A stretch of 64,000 bases of DNA. Source: Pseudoalteromonas arabiensis (lineage in GTDB: Bacteria; Pseudomonadota; Gammaproteobacteria; Enterobacterales; Alteromonadaceae). Positions 46,228-58,145 of the stretch are shown here, one piece after another (within the stretch, counting starts at the first letter, position 1; every line of letters begins with the position of its first letter). Where the stretch lies: assembly GCF_001550155.1 (NCBI RefSeq), contig NZ_LRUF01000019.1, positions 1 through 64,000 on the forward strand, read 5' to 3'. Both the position numbers and the translations under genes were made by a program. The notes under the pieces are model-generated. The model saw only the letters and a program-made list of their open reading frames with translations. It was not told where the DNA came from and made no database searches.

Positions 46228-48327
46228 TTATAGCTCGTAAATAAATGTCACACCGGCAACCATAGGTTCGCCAAGTTGTGTGTATGTGTGAGTCGCGTAA
46301 CCATCTAATGGGTCGTTACCAAACTCAAAACCACGAGTTGGTACGTCTTCGTCAAATAAGTTACGTGCCCATGCATTAATGCTCCAATTATCACTTTCAT
46401 AACCAAACGAAGCATTCACTAAATTAGTGCTTGGCGCTTTTGAGTTGTGGCTATCAGAGAAGTAGTAATCGTCTTTGCCTTCTACACCAATTGATGCGTA
46501 AAGTGCTGGCGTAAAGTTATAGCGCGCAGTGAATGCATATTGGTATTTAGGTGCTTGTGCTTGGTCACGACCATCTTGATCAAGGCCTGATTGTGCAACA
46601 AAGTCATTAATTTCAGTGTGTAGATAACCCGCACTACCAGTGAGTAGCAGATTATCGGTGGCTTGGAAGCTGCCTTCAATTTCTAAACCGTAGTTTTCGC
46701 CAGAGCTTGCGTTATCGATATAGCCTGTGAACTTTTGACCTTCAACTTGCCATGATTTTAGCTGCATATCTTCGCGATACATGTAAAAAGCGGCGAGGCG
46801 TAATACAAATCTATCGTCAAGTGAGCTGCCTTTCACACCAAACTCACCGCTCCATAAATATTCAGGGGCAAATGATGTGTGATTCGCAAAGAAATCAGCA
46901 TCTAGATTTAAGCCTTCATCTTTTGCTTTTGCCAGTGCTTCAGAGTTAATACCGCCCGCTTTGTAGCCACGAGTAATACTGGTGTAGATCATGGTGCGAT
47001 CAATCACTTGGTATTCAAGTGCAAGCTTACCACCTACCATGACATCATCGGTTTCTTCAATAAAGCCATTGTTATCAATGTAGTCGCCTTGGTATTGCTC
47101 AACGCGCAGACCCGTAATTAAGGTTGTTTTTGGTCCTATAGGGGTTGCTACTTGACCATATGCAGCGATGTTGCTGGTTTCATAATTTGAGGTAAATGGT
47201 TGTGTCAGCCATGTGTATTGGCGTTCTAAATCAACTTCACGACCTTGATAATAAATGCCCGCTACCCATTCGCCAGACTTGCTATTAAATTGCAGTTCGG
47301 CCGCTTGATCTTTACGATCGCGCAAGTAAGTATCTGTTGAGCTATAGCCCCACTCATGTAAACCTGCGGCGCAAAGCTCTGGCTGAGCTTCATCATTACA
47401 CACCCAATCTTCGTCAAAACTGTAAAGTAGCTCACTGTCGATACCTGACACATTAAGGCTTACATCAAATAAATCGAAGCCGGTGTACGTATTGGCAAGG
47501 CCAACTGCAATGCTTTCTTGGTTATCTTCGCCAGGCTCATCAGCAACACTGTAACGGCTATTATCGAGTGTGAATGCATCGTAGCCATTATTAATATCAA
47601 TATAGTGAACACTCAGTTCTGTGCGTAAGTTATTTGTTAGCTGGCTGTGTAATTTAAAGCGAGAAACGAGCTCGTCTTGTTGCTGGGTATCTTTATTTAA
47701 ATAACGGTTTTCAACATAACCATCAGACTCTCGTTGATAAATGCTGGCGCGCACTGCGGTGTCGTCGGTAATACCCGTGCCGGCAGCAATACCTGCCTCA
47801 TAGCTGTTGTAGTTACCTGCGCCAAGCTGCACTTTTACACTTGGATCAAGGGTTGGTGCCGCTGATTCCATTTGAATCATACCGGCAAGTGCATCAGCAC
47901 CAAAGCGTGTGCCTTGTGGTCCACGGTAAATTTCAACTTGGTCAACATCAAATAATAATGAACTACCACCAAGGCCAGAGTAGTTAATACCGTCGATCAC
48001 CAAACCTACGGATGGGTTAATTGGGTCAACAAACTGTGAGCGTAAACCAACACCACGAATTTGCACATAACGACCACGTGATGCGCCAGACGTAAAGTTT
48101 ACATTCGCGGCACTTGCTAGCATCTCATCTAAAAACTTAGCGCCTCGCTGATTGATCTCATGATCAGAAAATAAGCTGGCGCTGGCGCTAAGTGTTTGAA
48201 TACTTTCTTTTTGGAAATCACCAGTGACTAAAATTTTTTCTAGCTCACCGTCTTCAGCATAAGCGATTGTTGATGCTGCAAATAATGGCAAAATAGCAGC
48301 AGATAATAATGATAAACGTCGTTTCAT
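46228..48327 (-). CDS. TonB-dependent outer membrane receptor
   Basis: A 699-residue outer membrane protein: signal peptide (cleavage after IAYA), a TonB-box-like stretch (EKILVTG), a plug domain (about 40-155, with GVGLRSQFVDPINPSVGLVIDG... and QVEIYRGPQGTRFGADALAG) and a 22-strand barrel ending in aromatic/hydrophobic VTFIYEL. It takes up a scarce nutrient using proton-motive force through TonB. The ligand cannot be told; iron-complex or other organic ligands are possible. No Fur box was recognised upstream. Confidence 0.92.
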   Translation of the reverse strand: MKRRLSLLSAAILPLFAASTIAYAEDGELEKILVTGDFQKESIQTLSASASLFSDHEINQRGAKFLDEMLASAANVNFTSGASRGRYVQIRGVGLRSQFVDPINPSVGLVIDGINYSGLGGSSLLFDVDQVEIYRGPQGTRFGADALAGMIQMESAAPTLDPSVKVQLGAGNYNSYEAGIAAGTGITDDTAVRASIYQRESDGYVENRYLNKDTQQQDELVSRFKLHSQLTNNLRTELSVHYIDINNGYDAFTLDNSRYSVADEPGEDNQESIAVGLANTYTGFDLFDVSLNVSGIDSELLYSFDEDWVCNDEAQPELCAAGLHEWGYSSTDTYLRDRKDQAAELQFNSKSGEWVAGIYYQGREVDLERQYTWLTQPFTSNYETSNIAAYGQVATPIGPKTTLITGLRVEQYQGDYIDNNGFIEETDDVMVGGKLALEYQVIDRTMIYTSITRGYKAGGINSEALAKAKDEGLNLDADFFANHTSFAPEYLWSGEFGVKGSSLDDRFVLRLAAFYMYREDMQLKSWQVEGQKFTGYIDNASSGENYGLEIEGSFQATDNLLLTGSAGYLHTEINDFVAQSGLDQDGRDQAQAPKYQYAFTARYNFTPALYASIGVEGKDDYYFSDSHNSKAPSTNLVNASFGYESDNWSINAWARNLFDEDVPTRGFEFGNDPLDGYATHTYTQLGEPMVAGVTFIYEL

Positions 48328-48478
48328 GCGGTTCTTAACTCCATTTTAGGGACTGCTATTCTAGCAAGCCTGCTGGCCAAATGGCTATTGCTACCCAAAC
48401 AAAGTGAATCTTTAGGTTGTTTAGGTATTTATGATATAAACGCAGGCAATTATACGTAAATTGATTAGGAATACGACT

Positions 48479-48868
48479 ATGACCTTTAAAGTTGACTTTA
48501 AAGTGCGAGATTATGAGTGCGATTTACAAGGCATTGTTAACAACAGTGTGTATTTTAATTATCTTGAGCACGCACGTCATGAGTTTTTACATGCTAAAGA
48601 TATCGATTTTGCAAAATTAGCCAAAGAAAAAGTGAATCTTGTAGTGCTTCGCAGTGAAATGGATTACAAAGCCTCTTTAGTACCTGGCGATGAATTTTAT
48701 GTTGTGGTAGAACCTGAGCGAGTTAGTCGACTAAAGTTTGCTTTTAGACAAACTATTTATCGTAAATATGATGATAAAGTTATGCTGCAAGCATTTGTAA
48801 TTGGCACGTCAGTTAATGAAAAAGGTCGTCCTTTTTTACCAGAAGAAATCGATAAGTTATTCAAATAA
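48479..48868 (+). CDS. Acyl-CoA thioesterase, hotdog (4HBT/YbgC type)
   Basis: A 129-residue cytoplasmic hotdog-fold protein. The signature DLQGIVNNSVYFNYLEHARHE (Asp as catalytic residue, about 14) is that of the 4-hydroxybenzoyl-CoA/YbgC family, which hydrolyses acyl-CoA thioesters. The substrate is unknown. I chose ATG 48479, preceded by TAGGA; a TTG at 48461 is less likely. Confidence 0.88.
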   Translation: MTFKVDFKVRDYECDLQGIVNNSVYFNYLEHARHEFLHAKDIDFAKLAKEKVNLVVLRSEMDYKASLVPGDEFYVVVEPERVSRLKFAFRQTIYRKYDDKVMLQAFVIGTSVNEKGRPFLPEEIDKLFK

Positions 48869-48991
48869 CCCGTGTTGTTCTATAAAGAGCTAGCTTAGAA
48901 CATTTTTTTACAGATAAAACATGTTTTTTTAACGATCAAACACGTTAAATATTGTTATCATTACTAAATTGAAAATAAAGTCGAAAAACAT

Positions 48992-49393
48992 ATGAAGCTA
49001 GTCGCCTTGCCAATTCTTTTTGTATTATTTTGTGTGGGATGCTCATCAACTGGGAGCGTGTCAAGCGAACACTTAAAATACACACAATGGCAGCTATCAA
49101 AAATAAATGGTTTATCTATCCCTGTGTCACAAAGTGCATCAATGCGTTTTATTGAAGCCATGCAAATCAATGGCTTTGCGGGCTGTAATAAATTTTTTGG
49201 TGAAGGGCAGCTCGTCGAAGACACATTGAAAGTAAATAAGCTAGGTATGACTCGTAAGTCATGCGGTGAAAAAGTGGATGAGCTAGAACAGAAATTATTA
49301 ATGACTTTAAAGCAAGGCGCAGCAATTTCACTGAATGATGAAAAGTTGGTGTTACAAGGCGAGCATCACTTCACTTTTATCGTTAAAAACTAA
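48992..49393 (+). CDS. META-domain (HslJ-like) lipoprotein
   Basis: A 133-residue lipoprotein: lipobox VGCSS (Cys 17), then a META/HslJ domain with its usual pattern WQLSKINGLSIPV...MRFIEAMQINGFAGCNKFFGEGQ (quoted in part). HslJ relatives in E. coli are heat-inducible and affect novobiocin resistance; the role here is unknown. A short hairpin with T tract follows. Confidence 0.85.
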   Translation: MKLVALPILFVLFCVGCSSTGSVSSEHLKYTQWQLSKINGLSIPVSQSASMRFIEAMQINGFAGCNKFFGEGQLVEDTLKVNKLGMTRKSCGEKVDELEQKLLMTLKQGAAISLNDEKLVLQGEHHFTFIVKN

Positions 49394-49399
49394 AACGCT

Positions 49400-49418
49400 T
49401 AGCTTGCAGCTATTTTTT
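49400..49418 (+). terminator. Weak intrinsic terminator
   Basis: TAGCT-TGC-AGCTA (49400-49412) followed by six T, just after the META-domain gene. Confidence 0.5.
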
Positions 49419-49463
49419 AACTCACGTACACTCATTGTGTTTTTATAAAACAACGAATTTAAA

Positions 49464-49548
49464 CTTGTCGGAGTGCCTTTAATAAGGCTGAGATCGCGAA
49501 AGCGGGATCCGTGAACCTGATCAGGCTAACACCTGCGTAGGGAACAAG
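49464..49548 (+). promoter_or_regulatory. TPP riboswitch (THI box) of the thiamine operon
   Basis: The conserved core is clear: the P1 stem CTTGT/ACAAG (49464-49468 with 49544-49548), GGAGTGCC..., GGCTGAGATCG, GGATCCGTGAACCTGATCAGG and ACACCTGCGTAGGGAACAAG (each within the region). When bound to thiamine pyrophosphate it should lower thiC expression. A hairpin GGCGC-TTGT-GCGCC (49560-49573) follows. No strong terminator is seen before thiC (156 bases on), so control is probably at translation initiation. Confidence 0.96.
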
Positions 49549-49701
49549 CTGCCTCACTAGGCGCTTGTGCGCCAAATATAGGGGCATAAGCGGCATAGGC
49601 TGCAACAGTAAGTGTTTATCTTACTAACGATCCAATGGCGTTTGCCACTCTCTATTGCACTTGCAATATCTGACAAGACAACCCTTAAAGCAATGAGGTA
49701 A

Positions 49702-51657
<1,956 letters not shown>

Positions 51658-51663
51658 GCTAGT

Positions 51664-51687
51664 TGTAGGCGCGATTTTATATCGCGC
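51664..51687. repeat. REP-like element between thiC and thiO
   Basis: GTAGGCGCGA-ttttata-TCGCGC (51665-51687), a single hairpin 7 bases after the thiC stop. Within an operon such hairpins can protect the upstream mRNA from 3' decay, favouring ThiC over later genes. Confidence 0.6.
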
Positions 51688-51725
51688 TATTTGCTTAAAT
51701 CTTATCGTTTAAGGCTGAGGTTAAT

Positions 51726-52730
51726 ATGTCTTACAACATTGCAGTGATTGGTTTTGGCTTAACGGGACGCTTAGCTGCATTGGCGTTAAGTAAGCAGCAT
51801 CAAGTTACGGTGTTTGAGCAAGATGATGAACATGCTAGCAACAGTGCTGGTAGCGTTGCTGCAGCGATGTTAGCCCCCCTTGCTGAATCAGTCCTGTGTG
51901 AACAGGATTTAGCCCTACAAGGGCTTAATAGCATCACTCGTTGGCAGCAAATTTTAAGTGAACTTGATGACGCTGTGTATTTTCAACAAACAGGCAGCTT
52001 GGTGGTTGCTCATCAGCAAGATAAGGGCGATTTACACAGTTTTGTGAGTCGCTTAAAACCGCTTGAAAGCTATCAAGCACAGACATTGGTTGGCACTCAA
52101 ATCGCTGACCTTGAGCCAGAGCTAGCTGGGCGGTTCCATCAAGGTGTGTATTTACCTTGTGAAGGGCAACTCGATAATCAGGCATTTTATGGCGCTAGTT
52201 TTAAAAAGCTTACCTCGCAAGGAGTGCAATTTAACTTTGGCTGTAAAGTTGCATTGAACGCCCATCAAGTGAATGGGCAAAGCTATGATTATGTGTTTGA
52301 TTGCCGCGGCTTAGGTGCTAAACAATCTGAACCTTTACTGCGTGGAGTAAGAGGGGAAGTGGCGCGTTTATATGCACCAGAGGTGAACCTAACCAGACCG
52401 ATACGTCTGATGCATCCACGTTACCCAATTTATATTGCTCCTAAGCCAAATCATCAATTTGTGATTGGTGCGACTGAAATCGAATCGCAAGACCGAGGTA
52501 AAGTCACCGTACGCTCGGCGCTGGAGTTATTGTCTGCTGCTTATACGGTGCATAGCGGCTTTGCTGAAGGGCGTATCGAGAGCTTGCAATCGGGGCTTCG
52601 TCCAGCGTTTGCAGATAACCGCCCGAAAGTCACAAAACAAGGTCGAGTGATCTGCATTAATGGCTTATACCGTCATGGCTATTTACTTGCGCCTCAGGTG
52701 GTCGATGATGCAGTGAGCTTAATTGCTTAA
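51726..52730 (+). CDS. thiO: Glycine oxidase ThiO
   Basis: An FAD enzyme oxidising glycine to iminoglycine (dehydroglycine) for the thiazole half of thiamine. 334 residues with the FAD Rossmann motif VIGFGLTGRLAALAL (about 6-20) and the C-terminal LQSGLRPAFADNRP...GLYRHGYLLAP of DAO-type oxidases. It takes the place of the anaerobic radical enzyme ThiH, which is absent here. It uses oxygen, so this operon suits aerobic growth. Confidence 0.92.
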   Translation: MSYNIAVIGFGLTGRLAALALSKQHQVTVFEQDDEHASNSAGSVAAAMLAPLAESVLCEQDLALQGLNSITRWQQILSELDDAVYFQQTGSLVVAHQQDKGDLHSFVSRLKPLESYQAQTLVGTQIADLEPELAGRFHQGVYLPCEGQLDNQAFYGASFKKLTSQGVQFNFGCKVALNAHQVNGQSYDYVFDCRGLGAKQSEPLLRGVRGEVARLYAPEVNLTRPIRLMHPRYPIYIAPKPNHQFVIGATEIESQDRGKVTVRSALELLSAAYTVHSGFAEGRIESLQSGLRPAFADNRPKVTKQGRVICINGLYRHGYLLAPQVVDDAVSLIA

Positions 52731-52738
52731 GGATAAAA

Positions 52739-52936
52739 ATGAATATTTTAATTAATGGTCAGTCAGTTACAGTGAATGATAATACATCGCTGACTCAGGC
52801 GTTAAGTCAATTTGGCGCAAGACCGCCATTTGCCGTTGCCGTTAATGGTGACTTTGTGCCGCGCAGCCAGTGTGACGCTAAAACCCTCAACGAAGGCGAC
52901 AGCATTGAGCTATTGTCGCCAATTCAAGGAGGCTAA
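52739..52936 (+). CDS. thiS: Sulfur carrier protein ThiS
   Basis: A 65-residue ubiquitin-like protein ending in GG (SPIQGG), whose C-terminal glycine is adenylated by ThiF and thiolated to give sulfur for the thiazole ring. It lies 8 bases after thiO; its stop is 1 base before the thiG ATG. Confidence 0.95.
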   Translation: MNILINGQSVTVNDNTSLTQALSQFGARPPFAVAVNGDFVPRSQCDAKTLNEGDSIELLSPIQGG

Positions 52937-52937
52937 G

Positions 52938-53720
52938 ATGGATAGTTTTTCGGTTTATGGTGAACAATTTTCCAGTCGTTTACTGATTGGCTCAGCATTG
53001 TATCCTTCACCGAGTGTTATGCAGGATTCGATAGTGGCCTCACAGGCTGAGATTGTAACCGTTTCACTAAGACGTCAGCAAAGCGTTGCTGCGGGTGATG
53101 ATTTTTGGCAATTGATAAAAAATACCGGGTTAAAAGTGCTGCCAAATACGGCGGGTTGCCATAGTGTGAAAGAAGCGGTGACCTTGGCGAAAATGTGCCG
53201 AGAAGTGTTTACCACTGACTGGATTAAGTTAGAACTGATTGGTGATGAATATAATTTACAGCCCGATCCAATCGCACTGCTCGAAGCCACTAAAACCTTA
53301 TTGGCCGATGGCTTTAAAGTTTTACCTTATTGCACTGATGATTTAGTACTGTGTCAGCGCTTAGCTGATTTAGGCTGCGAAGTACTTATGCCTTGGGGCG
53401 CACCGATTGGCACGGGTAAAGGCTTGCTGAACCCTTACAACTTAAAAATGATCCGTGAGCGCTTGCCAAACCATACTTTAATTGTTGATGCAGGCTTAGG
53501 TTTACCATCTCATGCCTGCCAAGCGCTTGAATTAGGGTATGATGCCGTATTATTAAATTCGGCAATTGCAGGTGCAGGTTGCCCAGTGACGATGAGTAAA
53601 GCGTTTAAGAGTGCTGTAGAGGCGGGGCGGTATAGCTATGTGGCCAAAGCGATGCCAGAGAAAGACGTAGCAAGCCCATCAACGCCGACGCTCGGTATGC
53701 CATTTTGGCATCAAGAATAA
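52938..53720 (+). CDS. thiG: Thiazole synthase ThiG
   Basis: Forms thiazole phosphate from deoxyxylulose phosphate, iminoglycine and ThiS thiocarboxylate. 260 residues, TIM barrel. The Schiff-base Lys lies in [11 protein letters not shown], and [16 protein letters not shown] is a family signature. The ATG at 52938 has AAGGAGG upstream within the thiS end; the longer open frame within thiS is not the gene. Confidence 0.96.
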   Translation: MDSFSVYGEQFSSRLLIGSALYPSPSVMQDSIVASQAEIVTVSLRRQQSVAAGDDFWQLIKNTGLKVLPNTAGCHSVKEAVTLAKMCREVFTTDWIKLELIGDEYNLQPDPIALLEATKTLLADGFKVLPYCTDDLVLCQRLADLGCEVLMPWGAPIGTGKGLLNPYNLKMIRERLPNHTLIVDAGLGLPSHACQALELGYDAVLLNSAIAGAGCPVTMSKAFKSAVEAGRYSYVAKAMPEKDVASPSTPTLGMPFWHQE

Positions 53721-53735
53721 AATGTGAGGAATAAC

Positions 53736-55259
53736 ATGAATCAGGTTGTATGGACCATAGCAGGCTCAGATTCGGGCGGCGGTGCAGGAATTCAAGCCGA
53801 CATTAAGGCAATGCAAAGTTTTAATGTACATGGCTGTACAGTTATTACTGCTTTAACGGCACAAAATAGTTTAGGTGTAGAAGCGCTAAACCCGATTTCA
53901 ACAGAAGTGATTGAGTCGCAACTATTAGCCTTAGCCAGTGATATGCCTGCCAGTGTGATTAAAATTGGCATGCTTGCCAATGTGCAGCAAATACAGCTTA
54001 TTAGTGAGCATTTAAAACATTATAAAGCAACTTGGGCAGAACCGCCTTTGGTTGTTTATGATCCGGTTGCCATTGCCTCGAGTGGTGATTTATTAACAGA
54101 AGAAGATACCGTTAGTGCCATCAAAGAGTGTTTATTGCCATTAGTCGATGTTGTAACACCGAACACCCACGAAACGCAGTTATTAACCGGTGTTTATTTG
54201 ATTGGCCCAAGTGCAGTGAAAGAAGCCGCTGAAAAGTTAACGAGCTATGGTGCAAAAGCGGTGATTATTAAAGGGGGTCATTGGGATTACCCAAGTGGCT
54301 ATTGCATTGATTACTGCGTGCAAGGCGAACAAGCATATTGGCTTGGCAACGAAAAAATTCAAACTCCGCATAGTCATGGCACTGGATGTAGTATGGCGTC
54401 GGTAGTTGCTGCTTGCTTAGCAAAACAGTACCCACTTAAAGATGCCTTTATTTTAGCGAAAGCCTATATAAACCAAGGTTTAAAAGCGGCTGTTCGCTAT
54501 GGTGAAGGTATTGGTCCTGTTGCACATACTCGCTTTCCAACAACACTGGCGGATTACCCACAAGTCATCGAAGCGGGGAGTTGGTTAGGTGATGAGCTCG
54601 ACTTTGATTGCCCGGCTAATTTTACCATGGCAGCAGGCTTTGCAGAATGTGACTCTAAACAGCTTGGGTTATATGCCGTTGTTGATACCCTTGATTGGTT
54701 GGAGAAGTGTTTAGCCGAAGGGGTTAAAACGGTTCAATTAAGAATGAAAAATGCAGACGATGCAGCACTTGAAGAGTCGATTGCAAGTGCGGTTATGCTG
54801 GGGCAGAAGTACGATGCGCAGGTGTATATTAATGATTATTGGCAATTAGCGATTAAGTACGGCGCTTATGGTGTGCATTTAGGACAAGAAGACTTACAAA
54901 CCGCTAATTTAATTGCCATAAAAGAGGCAGGGTTACGCTTAGGTGTTTCGACCCATGGTTTTTATGAGATGCTACGCGCGCATAATTACAGACCAAGTTA
55001 TATGGCGTTTGGCGCTATTTACCCAACCACCACTAAAGACATGACGGGGCAAATTCAAGGCTTAGAAAAGCTCGAAAAATTTGTGCCGCTAATGGCCGAT
55101 TATCCAACAGTCGCAATTGGTGGGATTGATTTATCACGTGCAGAGCAAGTTGCGAGTACGGGGGTTGGCAGTGTTGCAGTAGTACGTGCGATTACTGAAG
55201 CCGAAGACTACCAAACAGCCATTGCCAAGTTAAAACTGCTGGTCGAAGGTCAGTCTTAA
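53736..55259 (+). CDS. thiDE: Bifunctional HMP(-P) kinase / thiamine phosphate synthase (ThiD-ThiE fusion)
   Basis: A fusion of about 507 residues. The N-terminal part (about 1-265) is ThiD: TIAGSDSGGGAGIQADIKAM, then VVYDPVAIASSGD and the GTGCSMASVVAA ATP/anion-hole motif. The C-terminal part (about 305-507) is ThiE: YAVVDTLDWLEKCLAEGVKTVQLRMK, INDYWQLAIKYGAYGVHLGQEDL and AFGAIYPTTTK. One chain therefore makes HMP-PP and joins it to thiazole phosphate. ATG 53736 has GAGG 7 bases upstream; GTG 53724 is an alternative start. Confidence 0.94.
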   Translation: MNQVVWTIAGSDSGGGAGIQADIKAMQSFNVHGCTVITALTAQNSLGVEALNPISTEVIESQLLALASDMPASVIKIGMLANVQQIQLISEHLKHYKATWAEPPLVVYDPVAIASSGDLLTEEDTVSAIKECLLPLVDVVTPNTHETQLLTGVYLIGPSAVKEAAEKLTSYGAKAVIIKGGHWDYPSGYCIDYCVQGEQAYWLGNEKIQTPHSHGTGCSMASVVAACLAKQYPLKDAFILAKAYINQGLKAAVRYGEGIGPVAHTRFPTTLADYPQVIEAGSWLGDELDFDCPANFTMAAGFAECDSKQLGLYAVVDTLDWLEKCLAEGVKTVQLRMKNADDAALEESIASAVMLGQKYDAQVYINDYWQLAIKYGAYGVHLGQEDLQTANLIAIKEAGLRLGVSTHGFYEMLRAHNYRPSYMAFGAIYPTTTKDMTGQIQGLEKLEKFVPLMADYPTVAIGGIDLSRAEQVASTGVGSVAVVRAITEAEDYQTAIAKLKLLVEGQS

Positions 55260-55260
55260 T

Positions 55261-56028
55261 ATGAGCGCGTTAAGCGACAAAGAGCAAATTCGTTATAGCC
55301 GCCATTTACTATTAAAAGAGGTGGGGCATGCGGGCCAGCAAAAGTTAAAGTCTGCACATATTGTGGTTGTCGGAGCTGGTGGGCTTGGCTCTCCAGCACT
55401 GTTTTATTTAGCGGCGGCTGGAATCGGAACGCTCACTTTAATAGACGATGATAAGGTTGAGCTTTCAAACCTACAGCGACAAGTACTGTATAAAATAAAC
55501 CATATGGGGCAGGCAAAAACACAGGCGGCTGCCAAGGTGTTAAGCAGTTTAAATAATCAAATAACGGTTAAACCCCTATGCCAAAAGCTTGATGAAAGTA
55601 ACTGTGCTGAGCTTCTTGAGGGTGCTGACATCATCCTTGATTGCAGTGATAACTTTGCTACCCGTTATTTGGTTAATCGTTATTGTTTAGCTAAATCTAT
55701 CCCACTTGTATCAGCTGCTGCTATTGCAACACAGGGGCAGGTGATGAGTTTTGATTTTCGTCATAAACATAGCCCTTGCTATGGTTGTGTGTTTCCGCAA
55801 ACGGATGAACAGACAGCGCTTAATTGTGACAATGCTGGGGTATTGAGCCCGTTGCTCGGTGTTATGGGGAGCATGCAAAGTTTATTGGCTATCAATATAT
55901 TACTTGGCCATAAAGCGGGCAGTGAGTTTATTCAATTTGATGGGCTAACACTAAAACAGCAGCGCTTTAATATTCAAAAAGATAGTGAATGCTCAGAGTG
56001 TAATCGTGAGGGTAGGCGCGATTTATAG
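55261..56028 (+). CDS. thiF: Adenylyltransferase ThiF (HesA/MoeB/ThiF family)
   Basis: Activates the ThiS C-terminus with ATP for sulfur transfer. 255 residues; ATP-binding GAGGLGSPALFYLAAAGIG (about 38-56), and a zinc site of two CxxC pairs (CYGC about 176-179 and CSEC about 245-248). It starts 1 base after thiDE. Its last codons (GRRDL-stop) read through GGTAGGCGCGATTTATAG, which matches the REP-like half element, so the C-terminus may have been remodelled by a repeat insertion. A strong hairpin follows. Confidence 0.93.
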   Translation: MSALSDKEQIRYSRHLLLKEVGHAGQQKLKSAHIVVVGAGGLGSPALFYLAAAGIGTLTLIDDDKVELSNLQRQVLYKINHMGQAKTQAAAKVLSSLNNQITVKPLCQKLDESNCAELLEGADIILDCSDNFATRYLVNRYCLAKSIPLVSAAAIATQGQVMSFDFRHKHSPCYGCVFPQTDEQTALNCDNAGVLSPLLGVMGSMQSLLAINILLGHKAGSEFIQFDGLTLKQQRFNIQKDSECSECNREGRRDL

Positions 56029-56034
56029 TGAATT

Positions 56035-56076
56035 TTAAGCAAACCACTTTTGCTAAAGTGGTTTGCTTAATTGAAC
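56035..56076. terminator. Strong hairpin ending the thi operon
   Basis: A 16-bp perfect stem (56035-56050 with 56055-56070) around TGCT lies between the convergent thiF and psd stops and can end both transcripts. Confidence 0.8.
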
Positions 56077-56079
56077 TTA

Positions 56080-56946
56080 TTAGTCGTTAATTTTCGCAAA
56101 GGGTGTGCCCATACGCGTCACTGTTTCTGGGTGTTGATCTGATAAGAACTCAGCTTGATTTGCACCCCAAGCTAAAATAACGGTAGAGCCTAACTTAAAG
56201 CGGCCCATTTCTTCACCTTTCTTCAGAGTAATCGCATTGTCACCTTCAGTTGGGTAATTCCAACTAAATACATCTTTACCCGCTGGTGGCGTTACAGTGC
56301 CTGCCCAGATAGTCTCGATGCTAGCAACAATTGTCGCACCAACCAGCACCATAGCTAGTGGGCCAATTTCGGTTTCAAAGATAGCCACAACACGCTCGTT
56401 ACGAGCAAATAGGTTAGGTACATTTTGTGCTGTTAACGGGTTTACCGAAAATAAATCACCCGGTACGTAGATCATTTTGCTCAGCGTACCATCAACAGGC
56501 ATGTGAATACGGTGGTAATCTTTTGGTGCTAAATAAATAGTCGCAAACTTACCGCCTAAAAACGGCGCTGTGTCTTCTTCTTTGCCACCAAGTAGTGCTT
56601 GTAAGCTGTAGTCGTGGCCTTTTGCTTGGATGATTTGACCGTCGACTACATCGCCTAATTGGCTAATTGCACCATCAACTGGGTGAGCAATAATGTCGCT
56701 TTCTTCAGCAAGTGGACGAATGCCTTCTTTTAATGGGCGAGTGAAAAACTCATTAAAAGTTTTGTAATGAGCTGGATCTGGGTATTTAGCCTCACTCATA
56801 TCAATTTTGTATTGTTTGATAAACAATTTAATTAAGGCCGTTGTTAAGCCACCCGCTTTTGCTGCTGCTAACTTGCCAACCATGCGCGAAATGAAATGTT
56901 TTGGCATGGCATATTGCATAGCAATTTTGAATTTATCTAAACTCAC
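56080..56946 (-). CDS. psd: Phosphatidylserine decarboxylase proenzyme
   Basis: A membrane-associated pyruvoyl enzyme forming phosphatidylethanolamine. 288 residues; the self-cleavage motif LGST lies near the C-terminus (about 252-255, FKLGSTVIL), splitting beta and alpha chains. [11 protein letters not shown] and the [11 protein letters not shown] catalytic His motif are present. GTG start with AGGA upstream. It is 18 bases after rsgA, the common rsgA-psd pair. Confidence 0.95.
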   Translation of the reverse strand: MSLDKFKIAMQYAMPKHFISRMVGKLAAAKAGGLTTALIKLFIKQYKIDMSEAKYPDPAHYKTFNEFFTRPLKEGIRPLAEESDIIAHPVDGAISQLGDVVDGQIIQAKGHDYSLQALLGGKEEDTAPFLGGKFATIYLAPKDYHRIHMPVDGTLSKMIYVPGDLFSVNPLTAQNVPNLFARNERVVAIFETEIGPLAMVLVGATIVASIETIWAGTVTPPAGKDVFSWNYPTEGDNAITLKKGEEMGRFKLGSTVILAWGANQAEFLSDQHPETVTRMGTPFAKIND

Positions 56947-56964
56947 TTGTTATTTCCTAAATAG

Positions 56965-58023
56965 TTATACGCGAGGAGCGCGTGCACCAGCACGGCCGTC
57001 GGCCATAGTTTCTAAAATTCGGTGGTAACTGTCAAAGCGAAGTTCTGAAATTTCACCATCATCAACAGCTTGGCGAATTATACAGCCAGGATCGTTTAAA
57101 TGCTTACAATCGCGAAAACGACAGCCACCAATAAAATCACGGAACTCTTTAAAGCACCACGTAACGCGCTCAACATCTAAATGCCATAAGCCAAACTCAC
57201 GAATTCCTGGTGAGTCGATTAGGTTACCGCCATTTGGTAAATGGTGTAATCGCGATACGGTGGTTGTATGCTGGCCAAGGCCGCTGTTTTCAGAGACTTT
57301 TTGAGTTAAAATTTCAGCGTCGGGTAGCACTGTATTGACTAAGGTTGATTTACCCACACCACTTTGACCAACAAAAATGCTGTTTTTATCTACCAGCTTT
57401 TGCTTTAGCTCATCTATGCCATGACCTGTTTTATTACTGACTAACAGTACTTGATAACCTAGCTCACGATAGATATCGAGAATTTCATCAATAAAAGCAA
57501 GGCCTTCATCGTCTATTAAATCTATTTTGTTAAGTACCAAAATAGGCTCAATACCCATGTCTTCACAGGCAACTAAATAACGGTCAATAATGTTTGGCGT
57601 AAACTCAGGCAGTACCGCCGAGACCATTAAAATTTGGTCGATATTGGCAGCGACGACTTTCACTCCGTCATAAAAATCAGGGCGTGTTAGTTGTGAGCGA
57701 CGTTCATGGGTTGCTTCAATAACGCCTGCTAAGTCGCCTTCGCTGACTTTTGCACGGCGAAAAATAACTTCATCACCACACACAAGGCTTGATACGGTTC
57801 TGCGTATATTACAACGCAGCACTTCGCCTGATTCGGTTTCGATATCGGCATGTTGGCCAAATCGACTGATCACAACCGCATTTTCGGCAGGGCCTAAATT
57901 ATCATTTTGCCATTGCACTGCAGCCCCTTTCTGTTGCTTTTTATCTGCATTAGAGAGGCGTTTTTGGTGATTGGCCTTAATTCGACGTGATTGGCCTTTA
58001 CTTAATTTCTTTTGTTTTGCCAC
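56965..58023 (-). CDS. rsgA: Ribosome small subunit GTPase RsgA
   Basis: A circularly permuted GTPase that checks late 30S maturation. 352 residues with basic N-terminus ([15 protein letters not shown]), an OB-fold, G4 NKIDL before G1 [12 protein letters not shown] and G3 DSPGIREF. The C-terminal zinc site is [17 protein letters not shown] start. It is divergent from orn, as in many gammaproteobacteria. Confidence 0.95.
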   Translation of the reverse strand: MAKQKKLSKGQSRRIKANHQKRLSNADKKQQKGAAVQWQNDNLGPAENAVVISRFGQHADIETESGEVLRCNIRRTVSSLVCGDEVIFRRAKVSEGDLAGVIEATHERRSQLTRPDFYDGVKVVAANIDQILMVSAVLPEFTPNIIDRYLVACEDMGIEPILVLNKIDLIDDEGLAFIDEILDIYRELGYQVLLVSNKTGHGIDELKQKLVDKNSIFVGQSGVGKSTLVNTVLPDAEILTQKVSENSGLGQHTTTVSRLHHLPNGGNLIDSPGIREFGLWHLDVERVTWCFKEFRDFIGGCRFRDCKHLNDPGCIIRQAVDDGEISELRFDSYHRILETMADGRAGARAPRV

Positions 58024-58145
58024 TTTTGGCCCATAACTTGATTAAATGTCGGGCTTTTTGAAAAAAAAGCTTTAGGTCGACTGATGATACTAATATGATA
58101 TATCTAAATGCGTTGGATCTAAAGGAAAGCACCGCTAAGGTAACT

